Of a DNA stretch of 64,000 nt, positions 45,867-57,157 are shown piece by piece. Under the pieces are notes generated by a model that was given only the letters and a program-made list of their open reading frames with translations, was not told the origin of the DNA and did not search any database. Source of the DNA: Tupaia tana (taxonomy: Eukaryota; Chordata; Mammalia; Scandentia; Tupaiidae); assembly GCA_026018925.1 (NCBI GenBank), contig JAKSZU010000005.1:19020779-19084778 (forward strand), read 5' to 3'. The stretch's first letter is position 1; each line of letters starts with the position of its first letter. The position numbers were made by a program, and so were the translations under genes.

Positions 45867-46158
45867 GGACCAGCAGTTGGTCTAATAGCTATGTCACTGG
45901 ACTCCCATGTAGTTAACCGTGATTCGAGACCCAGACCTGGTGGCTTCAACTCACGCTGGGCGCATGTGCGTGCGTGCCCGAGATCCTGAGAGAAGAATAG
46001 AGGAGAAGGGATTGAGGCGTGGCCATTCCCCCCCCCCCCCCGGGGGGGTGATTTCTCGCTTTCTGTCTCTCTGTCTCTCTTTGTCTTTCTGGCCAAGTGC
46101 ATGCTCCCTATAGCAAAAACCTCTCCAAAAGGAAAAAAAAAAGTGGAAAAAAAAAAAA
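45867..46158 (+). repeat. tRNA-headed SINE, long form, young
   Basis: Plus-strand copy: 'ggaccagcagttggtctaat', C/G run at 46027-46047, 'ccctatagcaaaaacctctc', A-rich tail. Perfect 11-bp TSD AGATTTGTTCA at 45856-45866 and 46159-46169. Confidence 0.95.
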
Positions 46159-46169
46159 AGATTTGTTCA

Positions 46170-47970
46170 TGTACTTTTTCTCAGCCTTTCTCGTTCAGTA
46201 CAGAGAAGATACAATAAAAACCACCTGATATGGAGGTGACATTCAGATAAGTCATCATGTAGGAGCCTCCCCTTTTGGGCCTCAACCTCGCCAAACTTTT
46301 CCAAGTCTGGTTTCCATGACTAATACAAAGCTTTAGACCAATCTTGTCCCCTGACCTTTTCAGTAGGTGACAAGTTATTTTTAAAAAGTTTTTTTAAATA
46401 TCACAAACAGATCAATGAGTATACTTTTCTTAAATGGAACCTAAAGCATGCACTCTTATGAAATAAGCACAATACTCATGTAGTCTTCTAAAAATGTACA
46501 TGGGCTTCCTCTACTCTATCCTGCATCAAACCTTGACAGAAAAATTATTTGTCAATTGTCAATCTCTTGGTTAATATAAACAAATCTGAACTTAAAATCT
46601 GCAAACCAGAATGTCACTATGTCTTCCAGCAATTTTTCTTTGAAAGGTTTAGGAATATTCTAAACTCACAAACTGAAACTAGAAAAGGAGCTACATTTCT
46701 AAATATGTAATCAACATGCTTAATCCACCTGAGTTAGAAGAGAAACTAAACCAAGGGGAAAGGAGGAAAGTATAATGAAATCACATTATATGAAAACCTG
46801 ACTGGTTCAGAATCAGTGATCATTCAGAAGAGGTTTGAGTAAGCTTAAGGACTTAAAAATTTTCCTGAATTTTCATGTTTAGAACATAAACTATCCACCC
46901 TGAGAAGTTCAAATCTCACAAATGATACCCGTAAACTTATATTCCTCTACTATCTATTCTATACTTTTTTTCCATCATCTAATTTCCTGCCTGACGCAGC
47001 ACCTTTCCTTATTGAACCACTGTTGTGCTCAATTACAAAAACACAAGCATTTTCAACTTTTTAATTCTCTGAACAAACCCGAAAAATTCACACATGGCTT
47101 GCTAGCCTCGTACCAAAACAACTCAGGATTAAACATAAAATTCTAACCTGCCTACAAATAATCTTTTCATTCTTACAATTTTTAAAAAAGGACCCACATT
47201 TTGATTCACACAAAGAAAAATCAATTTCAACAATTTAATAACTACCTTGTAGGAAAAAAAAACAGTTATGTTCCAAGATTAATGTAGTTATTCACAGTAA
47301 CTCACAAAAGCAGCTGTGTTGTCAAGGGGTTTTAGTACATGTTTTCAAACTTTAAATATAAAATTTAGAAAATCTACATTTGAAAATTAGTAGCAAAAAA
47401 CATGTCTGGTATTATTGGTCTTAATTTTAAGTAAATTGAATTCTACCAAGCTATATTATAAAACTATACCACCAAATTATTAAAGAGCATAGTCTAACCA
47501 AAATAAGCATAGTTACAATGATCTGAACCAAATTACATTTAGATAATTTCCAAAGTCTAAAATTTAAAAAAGTCTCAAAATAAACATGTAAATAAGTAAA
47601 ATTACACATATATCACAACCATACCACAATGTTAGCAGCACTCTGTAAATGTAATGTTTTCATTGTTAAAATAGATTTTCAACATAATTTTTAAAACATA
47701 CATTTCATTTAGTTCAAGTACTAAATTACCTCAAAATTAAAATCTTTAAACCAATAAACTTCATTTACTAAAATGATTAATACACAAATTTTTAAAGGTC
47801 ATGTTTCCAAACACATGTTGCTAGATAATTTGCACACAGAAACAAAAACCTAATTTTAACAATAAGCTCTCTCACTCACTTAAGATAACTACTTGTCTTG
47901 AGAAATGTTTCAAAGGCACAGCAAAATTCCTTGTGAGAAAGAGACCATTTATTTTAGAATAGTCACTCAC
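46170..47970. other. SINE-free, AT-rich intron
   Basis: The last 1.8 kb before the exon at 47971 is free of tRNA-SINEs. No exon or named repeat could be supported. Confidence 0.6.
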
Positions 47971-48145
47971 CACTTCTTCTAATGCAGCACTTCGTCCAAA
48001 AGAACAAGTGAGGTGTGTGAGGCAGTTGACGAAGGAGGAGAAAAGTTCATTTGGAATGGCAGTTAAAACATTTCGAGGGAACACGGTTATCAGGTTGCTG
48101 ATAATGCTGGAGATTCCCACAGCTTCAGAATCTTCTATTTCAATT
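47971..48145 (-). CDS. XPO4: XPO4 coding exon (residues ~334-391)
   Basis: 175 bp. It completes a glycine split GG|A, continues IEIEDSEAVG and ends RSAALEEV in phase 0. Acceptor TTTATAG, donor GTGAGT. The 262-bp intron upstream of it is the shortest in the window. Confidence 0.97.
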
Positions 48146-48407
48146 CTATAAATCAAGTATTGCAAGTATTATAAAGTGGTAGTAAAAGATAAGTTAAAAT
48201 AACTCATTTCTGAACATGCAAAGGTTATCACCTACTCATTTTTCAAGGTATGTCTCTGTGTATTAATTTTAAAGTACTCATACAACTTTACTTCAAAATG
48301 CAAAAGGGGAAAAATAAAACTAGTTTCTTTTCTCCTCCCTTGTTACTTAAACACAAAGAAAAAAATGGGAAGTTTCTTTCTCAGTTATAAAGGGCAAGTA
48401 TACCTAC

Positions 48408-48565
48408 CCATTGATAGTATTCAGTAATCCCTCAATGAAGTGTGCTAGATAGTCAACTTGTGATCCTTCATCGGGGAAGATGGGTCCGTGAAGAGAAGCT
48501 AACTGGGCAAGGCACTGTAGAGAATCTTGTGCCATATCTGAATCTTCTCTGATTTTTCGATGTAC
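48408..48565 (-). CDS. XPO4: XPO4 coding exon (residues ~281-332)
   Basis: 158 bp. It starts VHRKIREDSD in phase 0 and ends EGLLNTIN plus GG of a split glycine. Acceptor TCTGACAG, donor GTAGGT. It has no ORF long enough to stand out and was recognised by its translation. Confidence 0.97.
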
Positions 48566-49605
48566 CTGTCAGAAAGAATTACTAATCCATAAAAATAAAT
48601 TCTTCTTTTGTAAGGGTCACGTGTTTACCATGCCGAATGAGGTAAGAGAAAAATTCACTGTAGCTGGTTATTTCTGGAAAATTAATTCCTGACTTAAACT
48701 AAATTGAAAATTATCCTTCAGTCCACTTTACAATACAGACCATGATTTTAAACATAGGAATTAATGTTTATCCGTGAGCTACCTACATTTTGAAAACTGA
48801 ACTGTCTCCAGCATGTTATGACAAAGAGAGAAACAGATGCCAGCCAGTCAGACATACTGCTTCTTCTAAAAACAGCAACAACGACAGTCATCTGTATTAT
48901 GCTAACTATGCCTAGCTACAGCTTCTTGCTAAAGTTAGCAGACAAGTTCAATCAGGAGTATATAGATGCTGCGTGAGTGAAAGTAAACAGTTGCACAACT
49001 TAGAAAACCAATAAACCACTCAGTCCCTGGACATTCATCCATTCAGTCAACCAACATAGAAGCACACTCTTAATAATTCTAAGTGCCTAGAATTTGCTTG
49101 AATCCCATTTTATGCTATATCACTGCTATTAATAAATGATATATTTTAAAATAAAAGCTTGATTTAAATTATACTTAAATACATTTAAAAGTACACCCAT
49201 ATTTTAATTCAATGATACAATATTGATATGAAATACTCATATATAGTACTGCATATGAAAGAAATGCTTCCAAAATATTGCTCTCTAATTAACAGTATTA
49301 ATTAGCAGTATTAATATTCTCAGATGTTAAAGGTTTCACTCCTGTGACCTGACATAATTAAAATAGCCAAGGAAAATATAGTGAAAAAATTATGTTTATT
49401 ATTAATCTTAATCTGCTCAACATTTACTATAACCATTTATTTTCCTTAAGCACTTAATATTCCAGCCCTTTTCTTTCTTATACAAATCTCTCTACCTTAA
49501 AACAGATGCCATACAATTTTGCACATTTATTTCTATTTATTTCAAGTTACATTCACTTTGTGCAAGTCATTTCCAAATTACTTGAGGCTAGAACATTTCT
49601 TTTAA
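48566..49605. other. SINE-free intron, nothing recognised
   Basis: AT-rich, no exon or named repeat. A short L2 terminus follows at 49.6 kb. Confidence 0.55.
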
Positions 49606-49675
49606 GTATTCCCTAGTACAGTGCTGGGCCATAACGAACACTCAATAAATCTTAATTCACTGATTGATTCTAATA
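49606..49675 (+). repeat. L2 3' terminus fragment
   Basis: 'tccctagtacagtgctgggc' and 'cgaacactcaataaatctta' match the L2 3' end. Confidence 0.6.
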
Positions 49676-49799
49676 TTAATCCTTAATCCTGGAACTTCTT
49701 AAGGTTCAAGGAAAGAAACTAAAAATATTAAAATGTCTTTAAAATTACAAAGTTAACTGATCTGTTCACATGTTTTAAAATGTTACACACTTTGTTCTA

Positions 49800-50167
49800 T
49801 AACCCAGGGGGGGGGGGTATGTGTTGGTGGGGGAGGCTATGGCCCTGGGACCAAATCTGGCCTCCTGTCAGTTTTGGTATGGTCTAGCAGTTAAGAATGG
49901 CCTATGAGTTTAAAAATGTTTTTGTTTTTATATAACTGAGAAAACACAAACAAACAAAAAAAAAAAATCTGTGACCTGTGAAAATTATATAAAACCCACA
50001 TTTTAACAACCATCATTAGTTTCACTGTAACACCACCATGCTTATTTATGTATCATCTCTTGCTGCTTCTGCACTACAATACAATGTTCAGTTTGATCAT
50101 ATGATCATTAAAACCTAATATATTTATTGTCTGGCCCTATACAGAAAACGTTTGCCAATTCCTGGTC
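49800..50167 (-). mobile_element. hAT-type DNA transposon remnant (probable)
   Basis: The end 'ctggccctatacagaaaacg' and 'tttgccaattcctg', and the left 'gggaccaaatctggcctcct', resemble a common mammalian hAT non-autonomous element. The left end is blurred by a G run (49807-49817). Confidence 0.5.
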
Positions 50168-50169
50168 TA

Positions 50170-50239
50170 TTGAGTCGTCAGAAAAATCATGACATATTTT
50201 TCTATGCAAAAATGTGTCACAACTTTCCCGATGACCCAA
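50170..50239. mobile_element. mariner-type palindromic MITE, copy 2
   Basis: 70 bp. The left end TTGAGTCGTCAGAAAAATCA and the reverse complement of the right end, TTGGGTCATCGGGAAAGTTG, form near-complete inverted repeats over about 25 bp. The centre 'tatttttctatgcaaaaatg' matches the copy at 10271. TA at the left flank, AA at the right. Confidence 0.72.
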
Positions 50240-50849
50240 AAGAAAAGAAATGTTTTCCAACAATGTTCAACTGTGAATTAGGATGTATCAGATACAATAC
50301 CGAAATTCATGTATGCACATTATATAGTTCATAAACTTTTAAAACCAAGTCACTCTTACAAATTCTTTATCTGAAAACCATAATGAAACTTTTGTCATTA
50401 TGCCTTAGAACCTAACCACGCTTAATCGTGCCATCAGGGATACATTCTACCAAGTGATATAATGTGATCTGGGACAAAAGAAAGCTATCTCACAATCTAC
50501 TCAGAGAGCCAGATGGATGCTCAATCCTGGGACAGAAGAGAGGAAGCAAAAGAAAAAAATACACTAAAGGAAGTAGTTAATGTTGACAATGTAATAAAAT
50601 AAGCAACTGTCCTTAGGGTCGACCTACTTTGTTCAAGCTTAATTTATGCTTCCTAAAGTGTGAACCATATAAAACTCATGATAAATAATTAGTTTTTATA
50701 TAATACAGATTCTTGCCTTTCTTCTTGTGTCAGCCTCACAAGATTTTCACCATATCTGAACACATATTTCAACAGAAGCTATCTTATACAATTAAAAACT
50801 GATTTCATCACCTCAAGATAAGAAGGAGGCAGAGAGAAAAAAGAAAAAA

Positions 50850-51290
50850 AAGTCTAGCAGGACATCCAGCAAGGTGAATGTGGGGCTATTCATCAAGACA
50901 GGGATAAAGCAGAGGCAAGTTAGAAAGATGACGAATTCTACTGGAACATGTTGAATCTGAGAAGTGTGTGGGCTCTCCAAATCAAAACATCCAGTAAGCG
51001 CTTGGATTATAAGGCTCTGGAACTCTGGAGTGGCCTGTGCTGAATATAGACCGAGGAGTCATCAGTGGAGTAGAGGCTGAGGTCCTACGTGTGGAAGAGA
51101 TGGCCCCAGGAGGGTGTATACGCAGTCGGCAAGGTTGGAAACTAACATAGGAACGTCAATATTTATGCCATGAGCAAAGCAAGAAGAGAGCACAGGGGAG
51201 CTCAGGAAGAAAATGTCAAAAAGGTAGGAGGAAAACCTACTGAGAGCGGCTTTTTTCAAGACTTAAGGAGGATGGAATAATCAAGAAATC
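50850..51290 (+). repeat. ancient interspersed repeat, family not named
   Basis: 'ctggaacatgttgaatctga', 'caaaacatccagtaagcgct', 'accgaggagtcatcagtgga', 'ggtaggaggaaaacctactg' follow a common old mammalian repeat, apparently the same family as at 27.2-28.3 kb. Confidence 0.5.
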
Positions 51291-51639
51291 TGTAAACTTC
51301 TGAGGGGCAGAGCATAACCAGAAGTATTTGGAATCTCAGACGTGATCAACGAGCTCCCAGTCTTGATCTTATGCGACAGTATACATATGCATATTGATGC
51401 AACTCTAGCACAATAGTGATAGTCAGTAGAAAGGTGCTTAAATTAAGCAATGAATTCACATAAGTGAAACCAAATTTAACTAAAATTGAATTGAAAGATT
51501 ATTATAATTTTAGTAACTAATAACAAAATGCAAAATTGCTTATAAATGGCTTAAATGACATAGTTACAAATATAAAACTGTTAAAACAAAGTAAAAAGGG
51601 GTTAATTTTCAAATTCAAAAGTTATTTGCATGTGGTGGG

Positions 51640-51815
51640 TCACAGCTGACAGGAGCAGCTGTCTGGTTTGTCTTGACAGCTGTTCAGATTTGGTAGGGCT
51701 GTTTCCAATACTGCCAGCAAGTTTTTCACCTTTTCAGAAACTGCTGGAGTGGGATCTACTTTCAAATGAGTGAATAACGCTAAAAACTGAACTTGGATTC
51801 GCATCAAAACAATTC
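51640..51815 (-). other. unexplained open segment with splice-acceptor-like start
   Basis: Minus strand. A pyrimidine-rich tract ending CATCTGACAG (51816-51825) precedes an open stretch to TGA at 51640-51642. The frame includes MRIQVQFLAL and KVKNLLAVLE, ending CSCQL. It is not part of exportin-4: its phase does not match the exon upstream, and the protein joins correctly without it. It could be a degenerate exon or retrocopy remnant, or chance. Confidence 0.3.
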
Positions 51816-52434
51816 CTGTCAGATGAGGCAGGAAAAGGAATCTTCAAACTTAGTTACAATGATCTCTTTGATCTTTATAGTTTATAGTCATCAATTCTCT
51901 GATTTAAAACAGAAAATGCAAAATGATTAATGCTCAGTCTTAACAATTCTACAGAAAACATCTTTATGTAAACCCATGAACAGATAACCTTGTTCTAGAC
52001 ATTTATGTTCTAATGTGTATCCCATAACCACAATATTTTAAATGGTTCAACCAAAAAAGAAAGGCAGTTTTAAGGCTCATGCATAAAATGGTAAGAAACT
52101 ATAATTAATGGTTGGACTAAGCAAAATAGCCTCCTTTTTAATAAATTTTTATTTGTACTTCTTTCCAAGTAATAACATCTAACTAATCTATGTACTCACC
52201 ATTTTCATTGCAAATTTGCACCCAATACATACAATTTTTTCCCAGTTTTTCACTGTTTTATTGAGAAAACTCATTTGGCAAATATGGAAACATACTGCTT
52301 ACTTCTGGATATTTAGCAAATAAGAAAGAGGACTGTTTAGAGTTATATTTTGAAATAAACTGCTATTCAATAATACCAACTTAATCCATGACTGCTACAT
52401 ATAATCAGTACATAAAAAGTACACTACACTAGAA

Positions 52435-52948
52435 CAGCAGTTCTCAAAGTATTGTCCAAGGGACCCCTGCAGGTTCCTAAAACCTTGTCAATTTCCTGCA
52501 GGGTAAAAATACCTTCATAACAGCACTAAGACAGTCCCTGCCTTTTCCATTCTCACTGTCACACATATATACAGTGGAGGTGCCCTGAGCCACATGAGGT
52601 GTGATACTTCAAACAACTGAACAAAGAAGCAGGTAGGAGAATCTGGTTATCTTTCATTACGGATTTCTGACATTTTTACACAATGCCACTCTTCTCACTA
52701 AACTTTTTTGTTTTTATTTTTAAAAAATATAGTTATTTGTTCATTGAAATTTCATTTATGTTGACATGTAATGGTTTCTTTTTGCTAGTTCTTAATGAAT
52801 CCATAAACTATATTTTTAATTTTTGAATTGAGTTTTTAATGGGATAAATAATAAAAACTTATCACCCTTATAAACGAAGGCCCTTTGGGGTTCTCAATAA
52901 TTATTAAGAGTGTAAAATGTCCTGAGTTTACAAGTTTGAGAACTGCTG
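52435..52948. mobile_element. hAT-type non-autonomous DNA transposon, 514 bp
   Basis: The terminal inverted repeats CAGCAGTTCTCAAA (52435-52448) and TTTGAGAACTGCTG (52935-52948) are perfect over 14 bp. The flanking 8-mers CACTAGAA and CTGTAGGA are a weak, eroded duplication (5 of 8). The interior 'aagggacccctgcaggttcc' and 'gaaggccctttggggttctc' is non-coding. Confidence 0.78.
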
Positions 52949-53141
52949 CTGTAGGACATTAATGATATAATACTTTATAAACCAGGAAGAATTTTTTTAT
53001 GTAATTTCTCTTTAAGCAGATAAACTGGTTAAAAGAAGGCTTTGGGGAAAAAAACAATCTGTCCTTTTTACTTATGAAAAATACAAAGGCATTTCCTCTT
53101 TTCCTTGGCCCTAGCTACCAAAGATGAAGACTAAGACTTAC

Positions 53142-53247
53142 TGTGAAGAAAAGCTCCATAACTCTGCTGTCCAGAAGAGTCTCCCGCCAGGACTCTGTTG
53201 GCTTCAACAGCACATTTTGTGAGGACTCGAACATAGCTATATAATGT
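53142..53247 (-). CDS. XPO4: XPO4 coding exon (residues ~246-280), most 5' exon in the window
   Basis: 106 bp. It completes an arginine codon (A), continues HYIAMFESSQ and ends MELFFT in phase 0. Donor GTAAGT (strong). Two AGs lie close together upstream; the phase and homology favour the nearer one (GGGCAG). The preceding exon, ending about NLG plus part of an arginine codon, is not in the window. Confidence 0.93.
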
Positions 53248-54028
53248 CTGCCCAGTTATCTGGTGTCAAGGTCAACAACAATAACATTCTTACTTTGTCT
53301 AAAGTATATAAGTATATCCTAAATATAACAGGAGCCATACAGAAAGAATGTAATGGAAACAGTTTAAGCCTCTTCACATATGCTACATAATTCACGCATG
53401 AAGCTAAGGAATAACGGCAGTAAGTACTGGGGAAAAAAAAAAAAAAAAAAAGAGAGAATGCTACAGGAATGTAAGATAGCAGTTTTATTGTAATTACGCA
53501 TCATGCTGTAGGAATATAGAAACTTCAATAATCTAGATATTAATGTTGGCAACAGGAGAAAAAGCACTACTTGTAAAACAGATGCCAAAATATATACCAA
53601 AAAAAGACATTTCTTCAAGTTTATCCTATCATTCTCCCCAATATCTTATACACAGATGTAGAAAATGTTGTTATATAGTCTACTTGAAAAACTAGCATTT
53701 TCTCCAAAAGAAAGATATTCGCTGAGAAAACAATAAAAGAACAAGAAAAGTAAACATACATCATACAGAAGAAAAACTCCCACAGACCACAATATACAAA
53801 TAGCAAGTCTAAACAAAGAAATAATCAGTTGACATAAACATTATAGATGCTTACTGAAATTTCCCACAGACTAAATAGCAATTTACATGGTTTTCAGGTG
53901 GTTCAATGCCAAACATTCTTCAAACAGATTACCGCTTTTGCTGTTAAATAAAGAAACCACGTTAGTGTTTATGAATTATAATTCACTCAATGGCACTGTC
54001 ATAGTAACTGAGGCTTTTAAGAAATGAG
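53248..54028. other. intron, no repeat recognised
   Basis: It starts the >10.7-kb intron that runs to the window end. A 19-A run lies at about 53432-53450. Nothing else assigned. Confidence 0.55.
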
Positions 54029-54029
54029 A

Positions 54030-54270
54030 AATAGAGCCAGCACCATGGCCTAGTGTTGTTAAGGGAGCTGGATCCCACATAGCCAATCACAGTTCAAATC
54101 CTGGCCCCAGCAGCTATAAAAATATGCTGAGTACATTAGTGACCTAAATCCTAACAGGACAACGAAATAGAGAAGGGTTTAGGGCATGACCATAGCTCTT
54201 TGAAGGTGCTTTCTCCCTCCCCTGACTGAACTCTCTAGAGTGCATACACCCTCTGGCAACTAAGGGGAAA
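54030..54270 (+). repeat. tRNA-headed SINE, older long form
   Basis: Plus-strand copy: 'agagccagcaccatggccta', 'cagttcaaatcctggcccca', 'ccctctggcaactaag' end and A tail. Confidence 0.82.
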
Positions 54271-54383
54271 AAAAAGGATAGTAGTTATTCCCAATCTACG
54301 GCTAATGAAAATGCCCAGCTAAAAGAACCCAACTAGGCAACATTCATATCACTAAGGAGAAATCTTAACAATAATTATCAGGG

Positions 54384-54553
54384 GACTGGCAAGTGGCATG
54401 CTGGTTAAGGTGCTAGACTCCCACATGATCAACCACAATTCAAGTCCTGGACCTGGTGGCTTGCTTTCTCACTCTTCCTTTCTCTCTGTCTGTCACTATC
54501 CAGTCAAAATTAAATAATAATATTAAATGAATCTTTAAAAAAAAAAAAAAAAC
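54384..54553 (+). repeat. tRNA-headed SINE, short form
   Basis: Plus-strand copy: 'ggactggcaagtggcatgct', TTCAAGTCC, 'ggtggcttgctttctcactc', 'cagtcaaaattaaataataa' and A tail. Confidence 0.88.
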
Positions 54554-54977
54554 TATTATCTGAAACTACAGCTTGCAAAAATTAGATACATATTAAAATG
54601 CTGTATTTTCATTAAAGCTCAAATCATTTTTATAGGTAAATTATTCAGAGATAATTAAGGAACACAACAATGCTTTAGAAAGCATTTTTTTAAAGGATTA
54701 TTACTTAACCCCCCCACCCCTTTAAACAGCTAATATTATTTTGTCCTTAAAGGGGAGAAGGGGGTACTTTGAGTACTTCAGGAAGAAAAGTCACTTCTCG
54801 TTTCTAAAAACTCCCCCCCAAACCATCTGCAGTTTTATGAGATTAACAACATTGAAACTCAAGTTCATTTAAACTTCACTTCTCTCTTCCTTCATCTGCC
54901 CCCTTGTGGAGGTGTAGGGAAAGAGTGAAAAGTCAAGAGAAGGAGCTGTTGGACCTCAAAATAAAGCCTGAACTTTT

Positions 54978-55182
54978 TAAAAGAAATTTTTATTAAAAAT
55001 CATTCTATTTAACTTTATGTATTTATTTACTTATTTATTCGTTTTAATTTTACCAAAGAGGAACAGAGAGAGAGCCAGAGAGAGAAAAAGTGAGAAAGCA
55101 AGCTTCCAGGTCCAGGACTCACACCCCAGTGAGCCATGTGGGAGTCTAGCACCTTTAACCACCATATGACCTGCTGGCCCCA
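54978..55182 (-). repeat. tRNA-headed SINE, short form
   Basis: Reverse-strand short form: TTTATTTA tail, 'ttttaccaaagaggaacag', 'gcttccaggtccaggactca', head end 'gacctgctggcccc'. Confidence 0.87.
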
Positions 55183-55703
55183 AACATGAACTTTAAAAGG
55201 AGAGGAAAAAAATCATACTGTGAATACTAAGAGTTTTCTATATAAAATGAGTTCATTTTCTCGCTAGGTTCATTTTTGCCTAAGATTCATGCTGTACTCT
55301 TTACTCAATGTAATACACTGAACACTAATTTTATTTATATGTTTAAAAGTGAAGGCTTGATTGGTTGTTTTTAGAGAAACAAACAAAATACATTATGAAT
55401 AAAATTTATCTGATATCGAGGATTTGCTTGAAAATTGTGTGGGGTGGTAGAGCATGGATGAAACAATTATTGTAAATTTATAGCTGCAAAACCTGGTTTT
55501 CTGTCTAGATTTGTGTTTATTTGAAATATTCCATAATAAATGGAGTGAGGGGTGAGGTTTTAGTACAATTATAAAATAAATAACCTAAGTAAGGCAAGCA
55601 ATTCTTTACAGTTCCTAACAACGGGAAAATATTCTATTTATTCAGTTTTGTCTCCCTTATTTCTCAATGTATCATTTATTAGTTCATTAAAAGGTAATTT
55701 TGG

Positions 55704-55965
55704 GACCAGGAGATAGTGGAATGGTTATGTCACGGGACTCCCACATAGCTGACCACAGTTCGATTCCCAGACCCAGCAACATAAAACACACTGGGAGTGT
55801 GTGCATATGTGCCTGAAATCCCGAGAGGAGAATGAAGGAGAAGGGATTGCAGTGTGGCCATTCTCCCTGGGGAGTGATTTGTTGCTTTCTGTCTCTCTCT
55901 GTCTGTCTCTCTGGCAAGCACATGTGCCCTATATCAAAATTCTCTCTAAAATAAATTTTTTAAAT
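55704..55965 (+). repeat. tRNA-headed SINE, long form
   Basis: Plus-strand copy: 'gaccaggagatagtggaatg', 'gaaatcccgagaggagaatg', 'gccctatatcaaaattctct'. TSD GTAATTTTGG at 55694-55703 and 55966-55975. Confidence 0.92.
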
Positions 55966-56571
55966 GTAATTTTGGGGTATATAAACCTTTTAGTAATATT
56001 TATTAACCTCTCTATTGAATACTGAATTGAATAAAAATGCACAAATTATGACAACCTATTCCTATTTGTAAGCTCTTTGTAATCTCACATTGATATGGCA
56101 TTATTTTTTCAATATCCAAATCAAACAAAATGTATGTATATAATTACTAAACATCTTCCATCATGAAAATAACAAAATTTATCTTGTTTTTTTGAATTTA
56201 TATGCTTATAAAAGATGTCACAGTTTTATTTTCAAACTAGGTGGGATGTAAGACAGATAATGGGTTCACATGACCATAATAAAATGGTTGGTCTCAGATT
56301 ATTTGCCATTTTGATAGCTAGCACACACATGTTCCCTCAGGATAGAAAGGCAAACACTTCTGTAACCGTGGGAAAGGCACTGGAACTTAGGAAAAAGCTA
56401 ACACCCACAAGCCACCTCCAAGAATTCCAATGTTCGAGCACAGAGGAAAAATAGAGGTAACAGAAACAAAGGAAAAAACATCCAGAGGAGTGCTGCTACT
56501 TTGAGAGATATGCAAGAGTATCATATTCCAAGTGAATAAAGTCTCCCATGTTTCAAAATTTATTTAACTAA

Positions 56572-56752
56572 ATGTATTATTTTTATTATTATTTTATTTT
56601 TAATTTGCTATAGGGAACATGTGTTTACCAGAGACAGGGAGACAGAGAAAGAGAGAAAGTAAGAAAGCAAGCCACCAGGTCTGGAACTCACACTACAGTC
56701 GGCCGTGTGGGAGTCCAGCAACCTAACCACATCCCCATCGTGCTGGCTCCCC
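56572..56752 (-). repeat. tRNA-headed SINE, short-form-like
   Basis: Reverse-strand copy: 'atttgctatagggaacatgt', GA body, 'gccaccaggtctggaactca', head end 'ccatcgtgctggctcc'. Confidence 0.82.
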
Positions 56753-57157
56753 ACACTTCTTTTGAAATGTTTCTTTCATGCGCAAGAGACAGAGAGACAG
56801 GCAGACAGGTAACCTCCAACACAGTCCCTACTCCACAATCCACTCTAGCCCCAGGGCACCCTGGAACACAGGCATGCACATGCCTGGAAGTTCAGTGAGT
56901 CTGATGCAAACCTAGAACTCTCCCAGGAGGGCCAGCCCTACAGAGTGCTGTGTTAACACTGTGCCATTGAGAGCCCCAAGGGTCTTCTACGTTCTTAAAC
57001 AAGTTAGCTGATTATAATTGAGCAAGAGACACACTGTTTTTATAGTAAATAGAAAATGGCAACTTCTAAAATTAATAAATATTACAGAAGAAAACTAAAT
57101 ATAAGCCAACATTTTTATGTAATTCTCTCTTCTACTTTGTAATCATAAAAAGTGCAT

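Larger units (their letters stand above)
25542..47970 (-). other. XPO4: 22.4-kb XPO4 intron
   Basis: It joins the exon ending LEEV (47971, donor GTGAGT) to the exon starting LDKDD (25541). I found no coding exon of XPO4 inside it: the protein order is continuous across it. It carries most of the window's SINEs, an old L1, a Tigger element and other repeats listed separately. Confidence 0.93.

Noticed and set aside
56757-56990. Possible further SINE or gene fragment beside the SINE at 56.6 kb
   Set aside because: Only scattered similarity ('agggccagccctacagagtg') was seen, not enough to assign an element or boundaries.
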